Assembly: GCA_947166105.1 (NCBI GenBank)
Contig: CAMVCZ010000019.1
Location: 1 to 58,485 of the forward strand
DNA from: an uncultured Bacteroidales bacterium
Lineage (GTDB): Bacteria > Bacteroidota > Bacteroidia > Bacteroidales > F082
Length of the DNA stretch: 58,485 bases
Reading direction: 5' to 3'
In this document: positions 57,078 to 58,485 of the stretch, in pieces
How the letters are laid out: every line of letters starts with the position of its first letter
Numbering within the stretch: the stretch's first letter is position 1
Program-made: the position numbers and the translations under genes
The notes under the pieces: model-generated
Seen by the model: the letters and a program-made list of their open reading frames with translations, nothing else
The model's database searches: none
What the model was told of the DNA's origin: nothing

Positions 57078-58316
57078 CTACACAGTGGAAACCACCTTAT
57101 AAACCTTATCCCCACGCCTCACCAACGACTTCACGGGAATGGAGCAAAATTCGCCTTTAACGGTTTGCTCAACCGAGCCTAAATCCACGCGGATTTCGCT
57201 CAAAGTGTCTTCATAAACGCCAGTTGTCGGGCCGATAATCATGATTTGTTCGCCGAGTTTGAGGTCGTGGCTGTCCATTCGGATTTCGGCCACGCCCAAT
57301 TTGCTGTAGTAGTTGGTAATCAGGCCGATATACTCCTTGGTTTGGGTGGCTTGCGAACCGTATTGCTTTGACCACTCGAAGGTGCGCCGGCCCAAATAAT
57401 AGCCGTCCCAGAAGCCACGGTTGTAAACGCTTTTCAGCCGTTCCATCCAAGCGTCGATTTTCTCTTGAGTGAACGTGCCTTCGCGGATGGCCTTCACCGC
57501 CTCGCTGTAGACCGAAACCGTCATCTTGGTGTATTCCGCCGAGCGGCCACGCCCTTCGATTTTCAAAACTTCCACTCCTGCGTCCAAAACTCTGTCCAAG
57601 AAAGGCAAGGTGCAGAGGTCTTTCGGCGACATAATGTATTCATTGTCAAGGGTCAACTCGTAGCCTTCCTCGCGCTCGCGCACATCGTAGCCACGACGAC
57701 AGAGTTGCAAACAAGCGCCACGGTTGGAGGAAGAATTGAACAGGTCTTGGCTGAGGTTGCACTTGCCCGAAATGGCCATGCACAAGGCACCGTGACAAAA
57801 CACCTCGATGCGCACCAAGTCGCCGTGCGGGCCGCGAATCTGCTGTTTCTCAATTTGTTCGGTGATATAACGAACTTGGTCGATGTTCAACTCGCGGGCG
57901 GTCACCATCACATCCGCGAACTGGGAATAGTAGCGCACGGCTTCCAAATTGGTGATGTTGCATTGCGTCGACATGTGTACCTCCACGCCGATTTTCCGGG
58001 CATATTGGATGACGCTTTGGTCGGAAGCGATGATGGCCGAAATGCCGTTAGCCTTAATCGCGTCAAGCAATTGGTGCATCTCCTCCATTTCCTCGTCGTA
58101 AATCACGGTATTCACTGTGACATAACTCTTTACACCGTTTTCGCTGCAGGTTTCGGCGAGTTGGCGTAGGTCGTCAAGGGTGAAGTTTTTCGCCGAGCGC
58201 GAGCGCATATTGAGTTTGCCGATGCCGAAATAGACGCTTCCCGCACCGGCTTGTATGGCGGCTGCCAAGGCTTCATACGAGCCAACGGGAGCCATGATTT
58301 CGATGTTTTGTTTCAT
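57078..58316 (-). CDS. peptidase U32 family protein
   Basis: U32-family protein, 412 aa from the ATG at 58316. Relatives act as collagenases or as RNA hydroxylation and ubiquinone factors (RlhA, TrhP, UbiU). The N-terminal TIM-barrel-like part is MAPVGSYEALAAAIQAGAGSVYFG; the family signature follows in VFCHGALCMAISGKCNLS and NRGACLQLCRRGYD, whose four cysteines can bind an Fe-S cluster. IMSPKDLCTLPFL and LKIEGRGRSAEY are also typical. This size and layout resembles TrhP/RlhA-type enzymes, so a tRNA or rRNA hydroxylation role is plausible but unproven. The frame runs on upstream through the REP copy, which is rejected as coding. Confidence 0.9.
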   Translation of the reverse strand: MKQNIEIMAPVGSYEALAAAIQAGAGSVYFGIGKLNMRSRSAKNFTLDDLRQLAETCSENGVKSYVTVNTVIYDEEMEEMHQLLDAIKANGISAIIASDQSVIQYARKIGVEVHMSTQCNITNLEAVRYYSQFADVMVTARELNIDQVRYITEQIEKQQIRGPHGDLVRIEVFCHGALCMAISGKCNLSQDLFNSSSNRGACLQLCRRGYDVREREEGYELTLDNEYIMSPKDLCTLPFLDRVLDAGVEVLKIEGRGRSAEYTKMTVSVYSEAVKAIREGTFTQEKIDAWMERLKSVYNRGFWDGYYLGRRTFEWSKQYGSQATQTKEYIGLITNYYSKLGVAEIRMDSHDLKLGEQIMIIGPTTGVYEDTLSEIRVDLGSVEQTVKGEFCSIPVKSLVRRGDKVYKVVSTV

Positions 58317-58331
58317 CTTATACTCTTTAGG

Positions 58332-58392
58332 ACGGCCCTTCGACAAGCTCAGGGACCTGCAAAACCGAGGTCGTTGAGCCTGTCGAAACGCC
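58332..58392. repeat. REP-like dyad, copy 7 of 7
   Basis: GGCCCTTCGACAAGCTCAGGGACC and GGTCGTTGAGCCTGTCGAAACGCC, a complete copy between the U32 gene and tRNA-Pro. Confidence 0.9.
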
Positions 58393-58401
58393 GCATTTAT
58401 G

Positions 58402-58429
58402 AAAAAACCAGCCTGAAAATCAGACTGGT
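58402..58429 (-). terminator. terminator of tRNA-Pro
   Basis: Minus strand ACCAGTCTGA pairs with TCAGGCTGGT (one wobble), followed by six Ts. Confidence 0.85.
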
Positions 58430-58438
58430 GTGACAAAG

Positions 58439-58485
58439 TCGGGATGACAAGATTCGAACTTGCGGCCTCTTCGTCCCGAACGAAG
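58439..58485 (-). tRNA. tRNA-Pro (anticodon CGG), partial
   Basis: The minus strand contains the anticodon arm CTTCG-TTCGGGA-CGAAG (anticodon CGG), the T arm GCAAG-TTCGAAT-CTTGT and acceptor CATCCCG with discriminator A. The 5' half lies outside the window. No CCA is encoded, unlike tRNA-Leu. Confidence 0.88.

Noticed and set aside
57078..58436. Longer U32 frame starting at 58436
   Set aside because: The extra codons translate the REP-like dyad and the tRNA-Pro terminator region; the family N terminus begins at 58316.

Overview
The window reads as a chromosomal segment of a member of the Bacteroidota, most likely Bacteroidales; genus is not determinable from the sequence. Reasons: (1) almost every transcription unit is preceded by the Bacteroidota sigma-factor -7 box TAnnTTTG (25 copies placed to fit start codons), with AAC/ATTAAAC-rich leaders in place of Shine-Dalgarno sites; (2) secreted proteases and a CotH-like protein carry C-terminal 'YPNP' type A sorting domains of the type IX secretion system (T9SS), and gldH is present; (3) lineage-typical genes occur, including S46 dipeptidyl-peptidase, C10 peptidase, the DUF4271-hemD-rnpA-yidD-ctp block, RicT and AlgI/AlgJ-like acetylation genes. 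Gene starts were moved inward from the longest open frame wherever a signal peptide, family N-terminus or promoter position argued for it.

Layout. 1-5,743: leftward operon DUF4271 - uroporphyrinogen-III synthase - rnpA - yidD - S41 protease - O-antigen ligase-like protein. 5,872-8,260: rightward pta and ackA (acetate/ATP from acetyl-CoA), with a long hairpin between them. 8,261-9,395: a small accessory island, an MNT/HEPN toxin-antitoxin pair followed by the C-terminal stump of a lost surface protein, framed by two look-alike terminators. 9,396-11,406: leftward ATPase/PD-(D/E)XK gene and PAS gene. 11,470-15,639: lptF/G-like permease and two glycosyltransferases (envelope glycan). 15,636-19,232: a type IIL (MmeI-like) restriction-modification gene and a Bro-N gene. 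19,398-23,591: ettA and a secreted C10 protease. 23,719-31,483: an O-acetylation locus, one AlgI-type MBOAT with three AlgJ-like SGNH proteins and a CotH-family secreted protein. 31,604-36,815: S46 dipeptidyl-peptidase, an AAA ATPase/nuclease-like gene behind three tandem palindromic units, and a THUMP/SAM rRNA methyltransferase. 36,923-39,305: leftward prs-rplY-pth. 39,443-39,529: tRNA-Leu(CAA) with a gene-poor tail. 39,780-43,160: a small surface protein, glmS and lemA. 43,281-48,771: ricT-gldH-PBP1A-obg-PAP2. 48,763-53,992: SAM hydrolase-like gene, phoH, purC and a secreted S8 protease. 54,209-57,006: a run of small accessory genes (XRE regulator, DUF4160/DUF2442 pair, second MNT/HEPN pair) around a PHP phosphatase. 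57,078-58,485: U32 protease-like gene and a tRNA-Pro(CGG) cut by the window end.

Most of the window is ordinary housekeeping. The unusual layer is repetitive DNA: seven copies of a REP-like dyad (cores TTCGACAGGCTCAACGACC and GCCTGAGCCTGTCGAA), three of them inside or at the end of coding frames; other hairpin families; and the three ~54-bp palindromic units before the ATPase gene. The most interesting biological unit is the AlgI/AlgJ x3/CotH locus, whose AlgJ-like members differ at active-site positions and share a C-terminal tail motif. No CRISPR array, rRNA, complete insertion sequence or prophage was seen.
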